Source: Oikopleura dioica (Eukaryota > Chordata > Appendicularia > Copelata > Oikopleuridae). Taken from it: DNA of 64,000 nucleotides. Below are positions 1-11,700 of this stretch, piece after piece. Both the position numbers and the translations under genes were made by a program. The notes beneath the pieces are model-generated. The model did not search any database and was not told the origin of the DNA. It saw only the letters and a program-made list of their open reading frames with translations. Location of the stretch: contig OU015566.1 in NCBI GenBank assembly GCA_907165135.1, positions 5,192,157 to 5,256,156 on the forward strand, written 5' to 3'. Positions within the stretch are counted from its first letter, which is position 1. Each line of letters begins with the position of its first letter.

Positions 1-409
1 GGGGTCACAGTGTCAAGCCTCAAAGAGGAACTCGGCTAGGGGTTGAATCCATCAAGCAGCAGCAAATCGTAATAACCTGTTAAGCTATTTAAATCAAGGA
101 GGAAAATATCAGAAATAGTAAATAAAGGGATGATTTGTGATTTTCATGCGACCTAAAAGTGTGAGAGAAAAACGCCCAAAGGGCGGTGGCTAATGTGCCT
201 TCGGAGAATGAAATTACGCGTACGTAACAAGAACTACAGTCAAATCTGACTCAGATTGACCTTCTAAGATTTTTCTTTTTTTTCTTTTTTGTTATGCGAT
301 AAGGCTCAATATCGCTATTAAATATATGTGATTTCCATGCAAATAATCAACCAAATTGGCGCAAATGGACCGTGAGTTTTTCGATTCAATTTTATTTTTT
401 GTGTTCTTT
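1..409. other. Non-coding left edge, no gene seen
   Basis: AT-rich sequence with stop codons in all frames. I found no exon, inverted repeat or RNA signature. It leads directly into the tandem repeat that begins near 410. Confidence 0.5.
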
Positions 410-1005
410 TCTTATCGTTATCAATAGCAAAGACCATCAAAAAAAAAATTTTTTTTTTTTGAATTTTTTATCTGTTGTTTTTGAGAGGCACAAAATCAAC
501 CAAAATGACGCTCAGAAGACGACGGAACTGCTACGAATAAAATAAGGGCAAAATACGGAGTTTCAAAATTTTGACCTCGTTTTTGGGCGATTTGAGATAG
601 CGAAAACCATCGAAAAAAAATTTTTTTTTTGAATTATTTTTTCTGTTGGTTTCGAGAGGCTCAAAATCAACTTAAATGACGCTTAGAAGACGGCGAAAAC
701 GATGCAAATAAAATAAGGGCAAAATACGAAGTTTCAAAATTTTAACCTCGTTCTTGGGCGATATGAGATAGCGTAGACCATCAAAAAACAATTTTTTTTT
801 ATTTTTTTCTGTTGGTATTGAGAGGCTCAAAATCAACCAAAATGACGCTCAGAAGACGGCGAAAACGCTGAAAATAAAGTAAGGGCAAAATACGAAGTTT
901 CAAAATTTTGACCTCGTTCTTGGGCGATTTGAGAAAGCTGGTTTTGAGAGGCTCAAAATCAACCGAAATGACGCTTAAAAGACGGCCAAACGCTGCAAAT
1001 AAAAA
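410..1005. repeat. Tandem repeat, about 173-bp unit, 3.4 copies
   Basis: A unit of roughly 173 bp begins near 428, 601 and 774, and a partial fourth copy ends near 1005. Each unit has an A-run followed by a T-run, then GAGAGGCTCAAAATCAAC, ATGACGCT and TTTTGACCTCGTT as shared blocks. Copies differ by scattered substitutions and by the length of the A/T run, so this is a diverged satellite-like array. It has no coding potential. Confidence 0.85.
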
Positions 1006-1275
1006 AACTGCGGGTTAACCGGAAAAAAATGCGAGTAATTTCAAAGGACTCGAAATCGACAGCTATGAAGACAACATAAGCTCAACAACGCGATGTTCAG
1101 GATAGATAGTCAAGCAGTTAAGGCGAATGTTACTCATCTCGAGATACTGAAGTACAGTTATCTTTTTGAAAAACTTTTTGAATAACTTTTAGATCGAACT
1201 TGACAACGCCGATGCAGCAGACTTGGTGACATAAGGCAATAAAGAACAATCAAACAACGAGGAGATTTCCAATAA

Positions 1276-1652
1276 AATGCCCTCTTTAGCTGAAGATCTG
1301 GAGGAAGCCCACTTGGAAGATGAAGAATGGACGGAACTTGAGAAGGAAAAAAGCTCATCTACAGGAAAGTCTGTCAACCCAAAGACTCTTAAAAAAGAAC
1401 GACTAGAGGCTTTCATGATGTGTCAAATCTGCTTTGAGTAAGATTTATGCCAACATTTATCAAATCAAGAAATTATTCAGATACTACGATGATGGAAACG
1501 CGCAAAATATTCGCATGCCTGTGGCGATTGTTGTTGCTGGACATGCATGAAGATGGAATTTGCTCGTCAACGAGGAAGTAAATAATGATAATTGAATATT
1601 CTTGTCAAAAATGTTTTTAGTTGGAAGGTGTTACAGGGTTACATGATTTGAG
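1276..1652 (+). CDS. Small RING-finger protein, apparently frameshifted
   Basis: The start at 1276 opens an acidic stretch ending in MMCQICFE, followed by an intron (GTAAG donor near 1437, CAG acceptor near 1481). The next exon encodes a second cysteine cluster of the form CGDCCCWTC, as in the C-G-[HD]-x2-C-x2-C half of a RING zinc-binding domain. The halves lie in different frames; one extra C in the CC run near 1518 would join them. A last short exon would end near 1652. If functional, the RING would suggest an E3 ubiquitin ligase of about 85 residues, short for the family. It may equally be a fragment. A Penelope-like element lies about 160 bp downstream. Confidence 0.4.
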
Positions 1653-1816
1653 CTAAATTCAAAAGATGCGCCAAGCCCGAGCGAAGCTGAGAAGCGCGAG
1701 GCAGCCGACTCTCTGGCGCCCTTGGGTGTTGTGCAGGGAATTTTGTAGGGGCGTTGGCTGAAAAGTTATTCCTTTCTTCATTTTTTGTTAAGCAAGTAAA
1801 TAACATTCAATATTGT

Positions 1817-2105
1817 AGGAGTTTATTGCAGTTTGCTGAACGTTTTCGGTCGTGAGACCATCATCAGAGCTTGTTCCTTGATAAACTTGAAAATTCTTAA
1901 AGGAAAGCGTACCTTCTTTTGTAAGACTGCAGAACTGATTTAAAAACCCAAAATAACTTTGTCCCAGACTAAGGTTCTAGAAAATGTGGTGATAACTTTT
2001 AAGGTAATCGATATTTTTATCAGAGGCTCCTTACATGGTTCGAAAATGCCTCTGATCGGTAAAACAATTTAATATACTTAATTCTATTGTTAAGCAGTCC
2101 TTTAA
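1817..2105 (-). repeat. Penelope pseudo-LTR, left copy
   Basis: This block matches 4628-4917 almost base for base, and its distal part matches 5405-5640 in inverted orientation. In the left copy the sequence runs uninterrupted through TTTAAGGACTG at 2101. This is the empty-site version of the locus that holds a MITE in the second copy. Confidence 0.85.
1820..1890 (-). ncRNA. Hammerhead ribozyme-like motif in pseudo-LTR (copy 1)
   Basis: On the minus strand, CTGATGA is followed by a short hairpin (TGGTC, loop TCAC, GACC) and then GAAA: the two conserved core strands around stem II. Stem I can form between AGTTTAT upstream and ATAAACT downstream. Stem III is very short (GTT with AAC around CAGC). 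The base expected at the cleavage site is not clearly a good NUH, so activity is uncertain. Hammerheads in Penelope-like elements are established, which raises my confidence in the assignment. Confidence 0.6.
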
Positions 2106-2122
2106 GGACTGTGAATTTGGAG

Positions 2123-4287
2123 TTAGATTATATAAACTTGTTGATGTTGAATTTGCTTGTTCAACGGAGGATTATGAAGACGAATTTCTAATGCTTCCAT
2201 TTGTACTCTCTTTTTGTATGCTAGATTTCGGTGTAAAACTGAAAACATTTTACTGAGATAGTCAAATCTAGATCTAAAATTATTTTGCTCATATTCTCCA
2301 TTGAATCGAGCTTGAAAAATTTCATAATTTTCAGTATGAGAGAAAACTGCTGTTTGTTTCGATTTTTGTTGATGGTCAATAATTCTAGATTTTAGGCATT
2401 CACTCTCACCGATGTAAACTGCGCCGCAGTGACATTCAAATCGGTAAACAGCATTTACAGCCATATTATTATCAATCTTAGGTAACAGATTGGCAACAAT
2501 TAAATTACGAATAGATACTGTCCTCAATGCCGTGTGCAGATTGTAGGAAGGGAGAAAGGTTGAAATCGTTTTTATCATTTCACTGGTAATTTTACTGACT
2601 CGTTGAGAAGTGAATGGAATGCACATAGAAAAATTTCTTTCAGAAAACTCGCTTTTTTCGAGTTTCCAATCTTTCTTCTCAATTTTACCTTCTTTAATCA
2701 CTCTAGTTGCATCACGGATAATTTCTAAAGGGTAACCTTGGGCATGATATTTCTCCTCAATTTCTTTTCGCTCTTCCTCCTGAGTTTTTGGATCCGAGTG
2801 TTTGAAAAGTGATCTTTTCAGTTCAGAAATCAAGACCCCTTTTTTCATGGATGTCGGAGCAACATCAATTTCAAAATTCATTGGGATAGTGTGTTTTCTA
2901 TTGTTTCGTATTGCAATCATGTTTTTGTCATTGACATACACATTAAAGTCTAAAAACTTTATACCCTGCGGGCATGATTTTTCAACAGTAACTTTAATTT
3001 GAGGATGGAGATTTTGGAAAATATGATTGACCTGATCAAATGAATTACGTTTGAAAAAAACAATTGTATCGTCTTGAAATCGCCTATATCCCAAAATAAT
3101 TTTTTGATCAATTAGTTTTTGGATTTTTTCACGCTCAAAAATAAATAGAAAGAAATCAGCCAAAATTGGTGAACTTGAGTCTCCCATAGCTAAACCACAA
3201 ACTTGCTTATATGTTTTGTCAAAACATCTAAAGGATGTCAATCTTTGTAAGACTGATTTAAGAACTGGCTTCAAAATTGTTTTTGGAATTGGTCTTAAAA
3301 GCTTATCATTAGAATCTCTATATCTAGGTAAAATTTTTAATGGTGAATACTCAATATAAATATATTTTATCAAAAATTCAATTAAATCGTCTGTACAAAC
3401 GTTAGGATAAAGCTTTGAGACATCAAATGAACAGTAATCAATTTCATTAAAATCAAATTTTTGTGATTGGATCCAACTCGAAAATTCTTTAGAGCTTCGG
3501 AAAGAAAATTTTGTTTTTATATTTCTTAATAATTTTGATAAAAAATTACGATGGAAATTTTCTGTGATTGAATTACGAGCACTTATGATAGGTCGCATGT
3601 TTTTTCTTCGTCAAATGTCGATTTATGAACTTTCGCTAAGCCATTCGATGTTTTTATGTTCATTATTGGTTTATTTCTATTGTAAAAATTTTTGTCTGTG
3701 AATTTTTCTAAAGAACGTAAATTTTTTCTCATTTCCGCTGAATCCTCTTCCGTCGGGTCATTTTCTACAAGAATAAATTTCTTTTTATCAGAAAATTCAT
3801 TTAAAAGTGATTTCTCATTTTGTTTGCGGTCGAGAACCACAATAACCGAATCCTTATCTCCAAGTATGAAAACTATGTCCTGATTGTTTTTAAGGAAATT
3901 TTTGATTTCCTTATTTGAACTATCTTGTCCGAAACAGCAAGAAAGTTTTTCATGAAAAACAGAAATTTTCGACTTCAAATGAAATCGAGTTAATGGTGTG
4001 AGAGCTTTAAAATCGTCATTTTTCTCTAAATGTTGTATTAAAGAATCAAATTCACTCAGTAAATTAAGACAATGAGGACGCCCACCTGTTGGTGCACGCC
4101 AGCCTCTTTCTAGAATCGAAATAATGTTTTGAGGTATATTTTTATTCGAAAAATTTTTGATTTCAAATTTAAGTGGTCTTTTAGATGAAGTAAATTTCTT
4201 TAATTTTTCTAATTTTAAATTCCGTTTAAAATCTCTTTCTTCATCTCGCATTCTTGCGCGATTTTCTAGATCAATAATTATTTTCAT
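2123..4287 (-). CDS. Penelope-like RT/GIY-YIG polyprotein (one frameshift)
   Basis: Two overlapping reading frames (4287-3583 and 3598-2123) together give about 720 residues. The N-terminal part has a basic coiled segment, then IVVLDRKQ and GLAKVHK, the early RT motifs of this family. The second frame continues with MRPIIS, a template-binding block, and RRFQDDTIVFF, which carries the paired catalytic aspartates. The C-terminus has CHCGAVYIGES, a GIY-YIG endonuclease core with upstream cysteines. GIY-YIG is the hallmark of the Penelope, Neptune and Poseidon lineages and nicks the target for priming. The frames join at a run of seven A residues near 3599-3605 (minus strand), so a single missing or extra base explains the break. 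A further 61-codon frame at 4612-4427 may be the translated 5' extension. Confidence 0.85.
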
Positions 4288-4627
4288 TTTCTCTCTTTCA
4301 CACGTAATAGCCTGATTTTCAAAAAATCTTGAAAGATTTTCATTAAAGATTATCCGCTTCTCTTCAACTTTTTTTGAACATTTTTCTAATTCTCTTAAAA
4401 GTATTTTATGTCTCTCCCTATTAATCCTAGATTTTCCCCAATTTTACAACAGTTGCTGGAACTTTAGTAAAAGTAGGCTTTAAATCATTTTCCGCACAGT
4501 CGCTTACGAATTCATGTGCTTTCCTGGCCCGGTGCAATCGACTTGCATGGTTTTCCAAGTTTTTCAAAAGTTGACGTCGTGTTCCATAAATTGCGTGATT
4601 GATAATTGACATCGTGTTGATAAATGT

Positions 4628-4917
4628 AGGAGTTTATTGCAGTTTGCTGAACGTTTTCGGTCGTGAGACCATCATCAGAGCTTGTTCCTTGATAAACTTG
4701 AAAATTCTTAAAGGAAAGCGTACCTTCTTTTGTAAGACTGCAGAACTGATTTAAAAACCCAAAATAACTTTGTCCCAGACTAAGGTTCTAGAAAATGTGG
4801 TGATAACTTTTTAAGGTAATCGATATTTTTATCAGAGGCTCCTTACATGGTTCGAAAATGCCTCTGATCGGTAAAACAATTTAATATACTTAATTCTATT
4901 GTTAAGCAGTCCTTTAA
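4628..4917 (-). repeat. Penelope pseudo-LTR, second copy
   Basis: Near-identical to 1817-2105, with one extra T in the run near 4810. It ends at the TTAA into which the MITE at 4918-5196 was inserted. Its upstream edge overlaps the 5' coding segment that also recurs, inverted, at 5610-5640. Confidence 0.85.
4631..4702 (-). ncRNA. Hammerhead ribozyme-like motif in pseudo-LTR (copy 2)
   Basis: Identical core to the copy at 1820-1890: CTGATGA (complement of 4672-4678), stem II hairpin, GAAA, and the same flanking AGTTTAT/ATAAACT pairing. Confidence 0.6.
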
Positions 4918-5196
4918 CCCTACGCCGCCAAATGTGCCATATATGGCACAACGTCTTTCCAACACCCATTTTTCTCTCCGTCATCATTTCGGTTTCTTCC
5001 ACTTTTATTCATTTTCGGGCAATAGTCTGGGCTTGGGTTTGGGTTCATTTTTGAGCTCGGGTTCTGGTTCGAGTTCGGATCATGGTTAAGGTTCGGGTTC
5101 GGCCATTATATGGGGCCTAGGACGACGGAAAAGATAATGTGCCATATATGGCACATTTGGCGGCGGGGGGTGAAATTTTAGTTTGGCGGCGTAAGG
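4918..5196. mobile_element. piggyBac-type MITE, 279 bp, inside the Penelope element
   Basis: Flanked by TTAA at 4914-4917 and 5197-5200. Termini are CCCTACGCCGCCAA and, inverted, CCTTACGCCGCCAA. Subterminal GTGCCATATATGGCAC palindromes occur near both ends, and the middle holds a GGGTTCGGGTTC-rich stretch. The left pseudo-LTR copy shows the same site empty at 2102-2105, which fixes boundaries and duplication exactly. It has no coding capacity, so it must have been mobilised in trans. Confidence 0.9.
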
Positions 5197-5531
5197 TTAA
5201 GGACTGTGAATTTGGAGTTAGATTATATAAACTTGTTGATGTTGAATTTGCTTGTTCAACGGAGGATTATGAAGACGAATTTCTAATGCTTCCATTTGTA
5301 CTCTCTTTTTGTATGCTAGATTTCGGTGTAAAACTGAAAACATTTTACTGAGATAGTCAAATCTAGATCTAAAATTATTTTGCTCATATTCTTCATTGAA
5401 TCGAAAATATCGATTACCTTAAAAAGTTATCACCACATTTTCTAGAACCTTAGTCTGGGACAAAGTTATTTTGGGTTTTTAAATCAGTTCTGCAGTCTTA
5501 CAAAAGAAGGTACGCTTTCCTTTAAGAATTT

Positions 5532-5606
5532 TCAAGTTTATCAAGGAACAAGCTCTGATGATGGTCTCACGACCGAAAACGTTCAGCAAACTGCAATAAA
5601 CTCCTA
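5532..5606 (+). ncRNA. Hammerhead ribozyme-like motif in inverted pseudo-LTR (copy 3)
   Basis: Plus-strand copy with CTGATGA at 5555-5561, hairpin, and GAAA near 5575. It lies in the inverted terminal block, so it faces opposite to copies 1 and 2. Confidence 0.6.
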
Positions 5607-5757
5607 CATTTATCAACACGATGTCAATTATCAATCACGCAACATTCAATATTGTCAAACTGAGTTAAAGTTTACAAGCAGCTTTACTTCTTGGCCATAA
5701 AGACCAAATTTTGATTGTCCGATTTCATACAGTAAAACAGTGCACAGTTTATACAAA

Positions 5758-8700
5758 TCATTTTTTACTTTTTACAGTTTGAAAATCAGTCTTTGATGGA
5801 TCTCGAATCAAGGGATTCCCGTTTTCTTGCTCTTCTGAAATTTCGCGGCTTAAAAACAGTACAAAAAGGGAGAGCTCGATTTTTACCGAAACTAATGGAA
5901 AATAATTTCGGTTCTTAGAGCTGGACGTGCTTGATTGACGAATCCTCTTCTGCGGGAAGCGCTGAGTGTTCACGTAAGCCTGCTCAGGCACGGTCGCAAG
6001 AGGCGTCCTTGAAGAAGTTGGAGTCACCAGGCTGGTGTAGAGCGTGTCGGGAGACGAGACTCCGCCGTCCTGGGAAGTGCTGTTGAGCGGCGAGAGCCTG
6101 AAAAGAAATGTTGGTCTAAAGGAAGTCCCTCTTCCTACGGTTGATAGTTGTAACGATTCTTGGAGAAGAAATTTAAGTCATCGCGAGAGGAAGAATCGGC
6201 GAAAGACAGCGGTAACGGACTTGCCACTGAGAAAAGCGGACTGTCGGAGCCAATCGACACTTTCTTCAACATTCTGAGCGCCTCGTCGAAAGAGCATCTT
6301 TACTCGGTTTTAAATTAATGAAAACAAATCCCTTTTTTAGGTTATTTAAGGACCCTCCCCCCTCAATTTTCTGCAAATCAATTTTTTTTAAATCTAACTG
6401 AAGCCATTTTCGACCCTTCTTTGCGATGAAGATCTTAACTAATGCTGTCCTTACACAAGAATATTTTCAGTATCATTTGCGAGATTACTATTTTCAAAGA
6501 TTTAAAACCTCTACTGAGCGCAAAATTGATTCTCAGACAGTCATCCATCACTTTTTCGACTTCTTCGGGCATAAAGTCAGGCTTCTTGAGTCCATGCTCT
6601 TCTTGGCAAAAGCGGAAGTCTCTGGTGTAGTACTCGATCATCTCAGCAAGGGTTTTCTCTTTGAAGACTTGTTCTCCCCAAGAGTATGCCTCCCACAGGA
6701 GAATTCCGAAACTCCAAACATCCGAGAACTCGGAGAACTTGGAAGGAAGAGATAGCACTTCCGGTGCGCACTGTCTCCACGGCAGCTGTTCGGACGCTTC
6801 CGAAATCAAGAATCTCGTCCCATCCACTTTTCTCGCCATACCGAAATCGCCGATCTTGGCGATGAAAAACTTCTGCGTCTCGGAATTCTCAATTGATGAA
6901 ATGAATATGTTGCGACAAGCAATATCGCGGTGGACCACATTCATCGCCGCTATATGTCGACAGCCTTCCGCAATTTGAGTGACTATTTTGTTCAGACAAA
7001 CTTGGAAGCTTTCTTTTACTTTTAAAAGGCATTTTAAGAGTCAAACCTAAGGCACACATTTAATTTTAGTCTTAACAAATCTCTCGAAAAATTGCCTTTC
7101 CTATTTCCGAGTTATCTTTGTCCGCCGCATTCAAATAATTCGGGCTCATCATTTTTTCCAAGAATGTCAGCAAATCCATATGGTCGCAGTACTCGGTGAC
7201 CATGTACAGGGAAATTCCGTGAACGCAAAAGCCAAGCAGCTTGATCACATTTCGATGCTGGACCAGTTCAAGAAAAGCGCCTTCCGTTATAAACTCTTTT
7301 AAGTTTTCCTGGAATTCTTTTTGCGAATTGAGTCCGTAGTGCACCACTTTTATCGTTTTTATAGCCACTTTTTTGCCATTGGCCGTTTATTCGTGAGTTG
7401 ATGCAGTAAACGTAGCCGAAGTGGCCCTGGCCGAGCTCTTCTTGCGATGACTCGTCGAAATCCTCGGTCTTCATGAACTTGTCCTCGATGCCTTCTACCG
7501 TCATATTGAGACACAAGTCCTGAATGTACCGCGTCGTTGCTCGCTCGATCTGGCAAAGCTGCGTGTCCAGCTCTCGCTGCTTGTTTTTTCTTCTTTTGTA
7601 AATATACAAAGAATGCGCTGCTACCAACATTATCACGCAGCAGACAATCAGAGCGATGATCACACTTTTAGACTTCTTGCATTTGAAGCCAGCAGACTTT
7701 CTGTTGATTTCCTTGATGATTTCGGAATATCGAGTAGACGCGTTTTTGCCGAGCTCTTTCTCGAGCCACTTTGCAATTACTTGATTGTCGATTACTTTTT
7801 TCTGGTAAATAATTCGATTCGCAGAGTTCCCGTAAGCATCGCAAATTTTCACTAAAACGAAATTTTTACGCATAAATAAACCGATGAAAATAACCATTAA
7901 TGTTAGTTCCGTTCGTAAAAATGGTTTCCAAAATGCTCATTACGTTTTCTAAACTCTTCAGGTCTGCGCCAGTGTCCAACGACTTGTTCACATATTTATC
8001 GTGAATTCTAAGAATGCGAAAATCACAAACAAAAGAAAACTAACTTGTAAATATCCAAGAGAGCTTGAATTGTCACAGTTCTCTCAAAAGTGCTAAAAGG
8101 CTGGTTTAAATCTGCACCTAGCGAGACAAGCTCTTTAAAGTGATCCGGATAGCCCTTAAATTGGCTGTTTAATTTGTGGAAAAACGTGAATAAGAATTCG
8201 ACAATCCTTATTTATTTAATATTTAAATATTATTATATAATATTTATTTCATTACAGGTTGCCGAGCCAAAGGCCTGAAGCAAGAGATATCCAAGTGGTG
8301 TTAGTCTGTGAGGCGTATTGCCGAAATTCAGGTTTTGGAAGGAAGATAGTTTCAGCCCATGCTTGACCATCATTCGCGAAAAAATAGAGAACGGCGAGCC
8401 GCCACGCGAAGATAACGAAACCTGCATGATTGATGGCGAGTTTAAAATAAGCCAGATGACGCTTCCATCGAAGGAATTCATCGAAATCTCGGGATGCATG
8501 AAGAACGAGATTCTCGACAAATTCGCATACGTACTGATCGGCAGATTTATGAAATAATTCAAATGTTTCCCGAAGAATTTTTCTTCTATGGAGCTGATTA
8601 CTCGGAGGTACAGCGAGATGTTTCCATTTACGTCTGGAAAGACATCGCCTTGGACGACGTCGACTCCGACAACATTTGTTGCAAAAAGGAGATTGCGGAT

Positions 8701-11700
8701 GACGTAGTTCAACGCGCAATCAAGGCACCGTCCATCGATACTTTTGTTTTTGCAGAATTTCAATTTCACGCACTCAGCCGAGTCAAGATATTTAAGCAGT
8801 TGGCTAAAATCTGAATTGCCTCCTTTCTCACTGGCCAAATTTCCACTGAGAATTTGTCGAATAAAAATTTCGTTTTCCAAAAAATCCGAAATAATCTCCA
8901 GTTCCCAGGGGGACCATTGCGGCGGAGCTTGGCTCGTCAATTGGAATTTTAGTCCGTAGAGAGTGGAGAATATCACAATATCGACTGCGTCCATTATCAT
9001 CAAGTTTTCCTCTTCAAACTGAATCGTTGTCAGAAACTCTGTTTTTTCTGGAAAGTCCTGTGCTTGGCTCGGCAGCCTTTGAAGATAACCTGGGTCAGGG
9101 TTCGGAAAATTTCAAGAAAAATGCGCGGCTATTTTAAAAAGGAAGCCGCATTAAGTTTGCCAAGCCAAGTCCTGCGTCAAATGAACAAGCTCCGTAATGT
9201 TGAACTGATCAGAGTCAAAAGTTGACATAAACAAGTGATGTTGGCTTTTTAAAATGACTTTCAGGATTTTTATGATTCTTTTCCCACTAATATTGAGTCT
9301 GTCCAATTCTTGCAGAGACCAATTAGCTGCATTGAGGCCGCGAAGAAACTCCGTCAAAACAAGCCCAATCGGATTTTCTGGAAAGGCGAGCTCGACATCT
9401 TCAATCAGCGAGTCAAAATACACATTTAAAAAGTTGAGTATTTCTTGAGTTTTGTAATGCGGCCAGCTCGGGTCAATGTACCTTCTGATGAGCTGGACAA
9501 TCGCGGTTGGCTGAAGTTCTGTGGGAAACTCGCCAATTATTTTCAGAGTGTCGGAGATATCTTCCAAGTGTTCCAGATTCCACAATAGCAATTTTAATGG
9601 TGGCACTTCTCCAAGAGCAGCTAAAATTGGAACATCTTGGGAGGATAAAAAGCTATCAAATAATAAGGGTTATTATAAGCAGACCCTAATAGACTTTGAG
9701 TACTAAACAAAATTCTAATTTAAAAAATCAAAATCGAAAGTAACGATTTTTACCCAGAACTGGGAAAGTGCATTTATCCTCGTTAAATTGACTTTTCATA
9801 ATATTCTTGATTCCTCGCTGCAAATTGCTGTGATGCGTAAAGATCGGATGCCTTATAATGTGTTCGTAAGAACTGGTGATCATCAAGTAATGTAGAATCG
9901 TGCAATTGTTAACGTCGCGCGAATTAATTAGCTGCGTGCGAATTTCCAACACAGAAGGGTCCGAATTTACTTTGCGTGCTAGATGAGTCAGCATACTTTC
10001 GATGTCTTTTATGTAAGTCTGATAGCCAGTCCATCCTTATTTGTTATTAGAAAAGATGGCTGCTTTTTGGTTTTCGTCAAATTGAATTATGAGTTTTGAT
10101 TCTGATAATTTGAAAAATAATTTCTTATTCATATTATTAATATATTTTTTAAAAATATAATATGAATATTTAAAACTAAAGTTTAACTTTATCGTTTACA
10201 TATTCTTATCATGTCTTACCAAAGCCGCCACCGAAAGAATCCTCCACAAAGTATTCCATCGGATTTGAAAAAAGGACCCACATGAGAATATTTCTTCGAA
10301 AAACAGGGTCATGACTAACAAGGGTGCTGTGAGTCTGTTCTCCTGTTTGGCCGAAGAGTTTTTCGAAGCTGTAGCTTTCAAAATTGTGAATTTTGAGGGA
10401 GGCGTAGAGTTGAAGCGGACTCATTTCGTAGAACACACCTGTGCATGTTTCCGCATCTCCAGACCAACTGTTTGTTGACTCGTTCGTTATGCAGAGCTGC
10501 GAAGAATCCATCGAAATCCAGGCCCTGTCGCAGCTCAAAAACTGAACCAACAGATCTTCCTTGTTATAAATAAGCGCGAAACTAGCAAGATTTCCGTAAA
10601 GCCGAATGTACTTGTTTTTCAGCAAATGCTTGATCGGATGAAGGTAAAGATGTTTCTCGCGAAGCAGTTTTTCGTCTTGCTTTTGACAAGGCTGCATCGC
10701 GTTTTGAATTCTCCTCCGTAGCGTTCTTTCCCCGCAAAAATCTTGATTCGCTTCTTTCGGCTGAGAACTGACAGACACAATTTGACTCTTGGCCGGAATG
10801 CGCTTTGCAACGAGGCTTTTTAGGCTGTCGCGATCGAGACAAATCGACTTTTGAATGAGTTTGTTTCTATCGCAGCCCGTTTCCGCGAATTTCTTCCGAT
10901 TGATTTCGAAGAGAGACACCACGTCGTACATTAGACATTTTTCGGCAAAGTCGAACAAGATTCGGCAGAGTTTACTGTGATCGGAAGTGTTTTTCATGCG
11001 AGTTCCGTCTATCGGCGCCTTTTAATGGTTTCGAAAAAAAGAAATGAAAAACGGAAAATATTTCGAATCAAACCATTTCATAAATCAACTCTGCTGGAAG
11101 TGTATTATTTCTTCGTTTTTCGTCCTTGATGAATTCCACCTCGAAGAAGTGGTGGAAGAGATCATTCAGTTCCACCCAACCAGCTTGCGACAAAAACCAA
11201 TTCTTGACAAACTGTTTCTCAAGCAGCGGCGTCAAAAAGCGCAAAACACTTGTCATCACTTTGACGCTCCGGACGTCATTTATGTATTCTACGTACTCGA
11301 GATTCTCGACGATTCTCAGCAGCAATTTGATGATGTCGATCATTGAGTCGTTGAAATTCCTCATGATCTTTTCCGAAAACTTGTACTCCGAGCCGTAATG
11401 ATCGACAAAAAGCAGCGTGGAATTGACGACGGAGTCGAGCACGCTCGCCATGGCGATCAGTTGGTAGCACTCGAAGTTGTCCTGCGAGCAGCTGTCCGGA
11501 GAATTGAAAAACGTATCCATGCTCTTTTGGAAGCGATTGACTCGCTCGCGGATAAAATTGCCTTCTCCCGAAAAGGTCTCTTCCATCCGTTCAATGCTCA
11601 GAAGCGAGTCCACCACTGGCCGCAGATTTTCAGGCTGAAGGTAATTCATGAAGTTGAGGTGGAGTCGCTTGCTGACGTCCATTTCGAATTGCGGAAACAT

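Larger units (their letters stand above)
1817..5640 (-). mobile_element. Penelope-like retroelement with tandem and inverted pseudo-LTRs
   Basis: The element is bounded by a 15-bp direct repeat (AACATTCAATATTGT at 1802-1816 and 5641-5655), which I read as the target-site duplication. It encodes an RT with a C-terminal GIY-YIG domain on the minus strand. A block of about 290 bp occurs at 1817-2105 and again at 4628-4917. The adjoining 200 bp (2106-2311) recurs at 5201-5404, where it joins an inverted copy of the first block running to 5640. Partial tandem copies with an inverted truncated end are a known Penelope arrangement. The second copy is interrupted by a TTAA-flanked MITE at 4918-5196. 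The repeat copies are nearly identical, which points to recent insertion. Confidence 0.9.

Noticed and set aside
1158-1416. Two minus-strand frames opposite the RING exon
   Set aside because: Serine-rich antisense shadows with no family resemblance; the plus strand has the cysteine pattern and splice sites.
4980-5110. GGGTTCGGGTTC stretch as a telomere-like repeat
   Set aside because: It is short, irregular and wholly inside a TTAA-flanked MITE.
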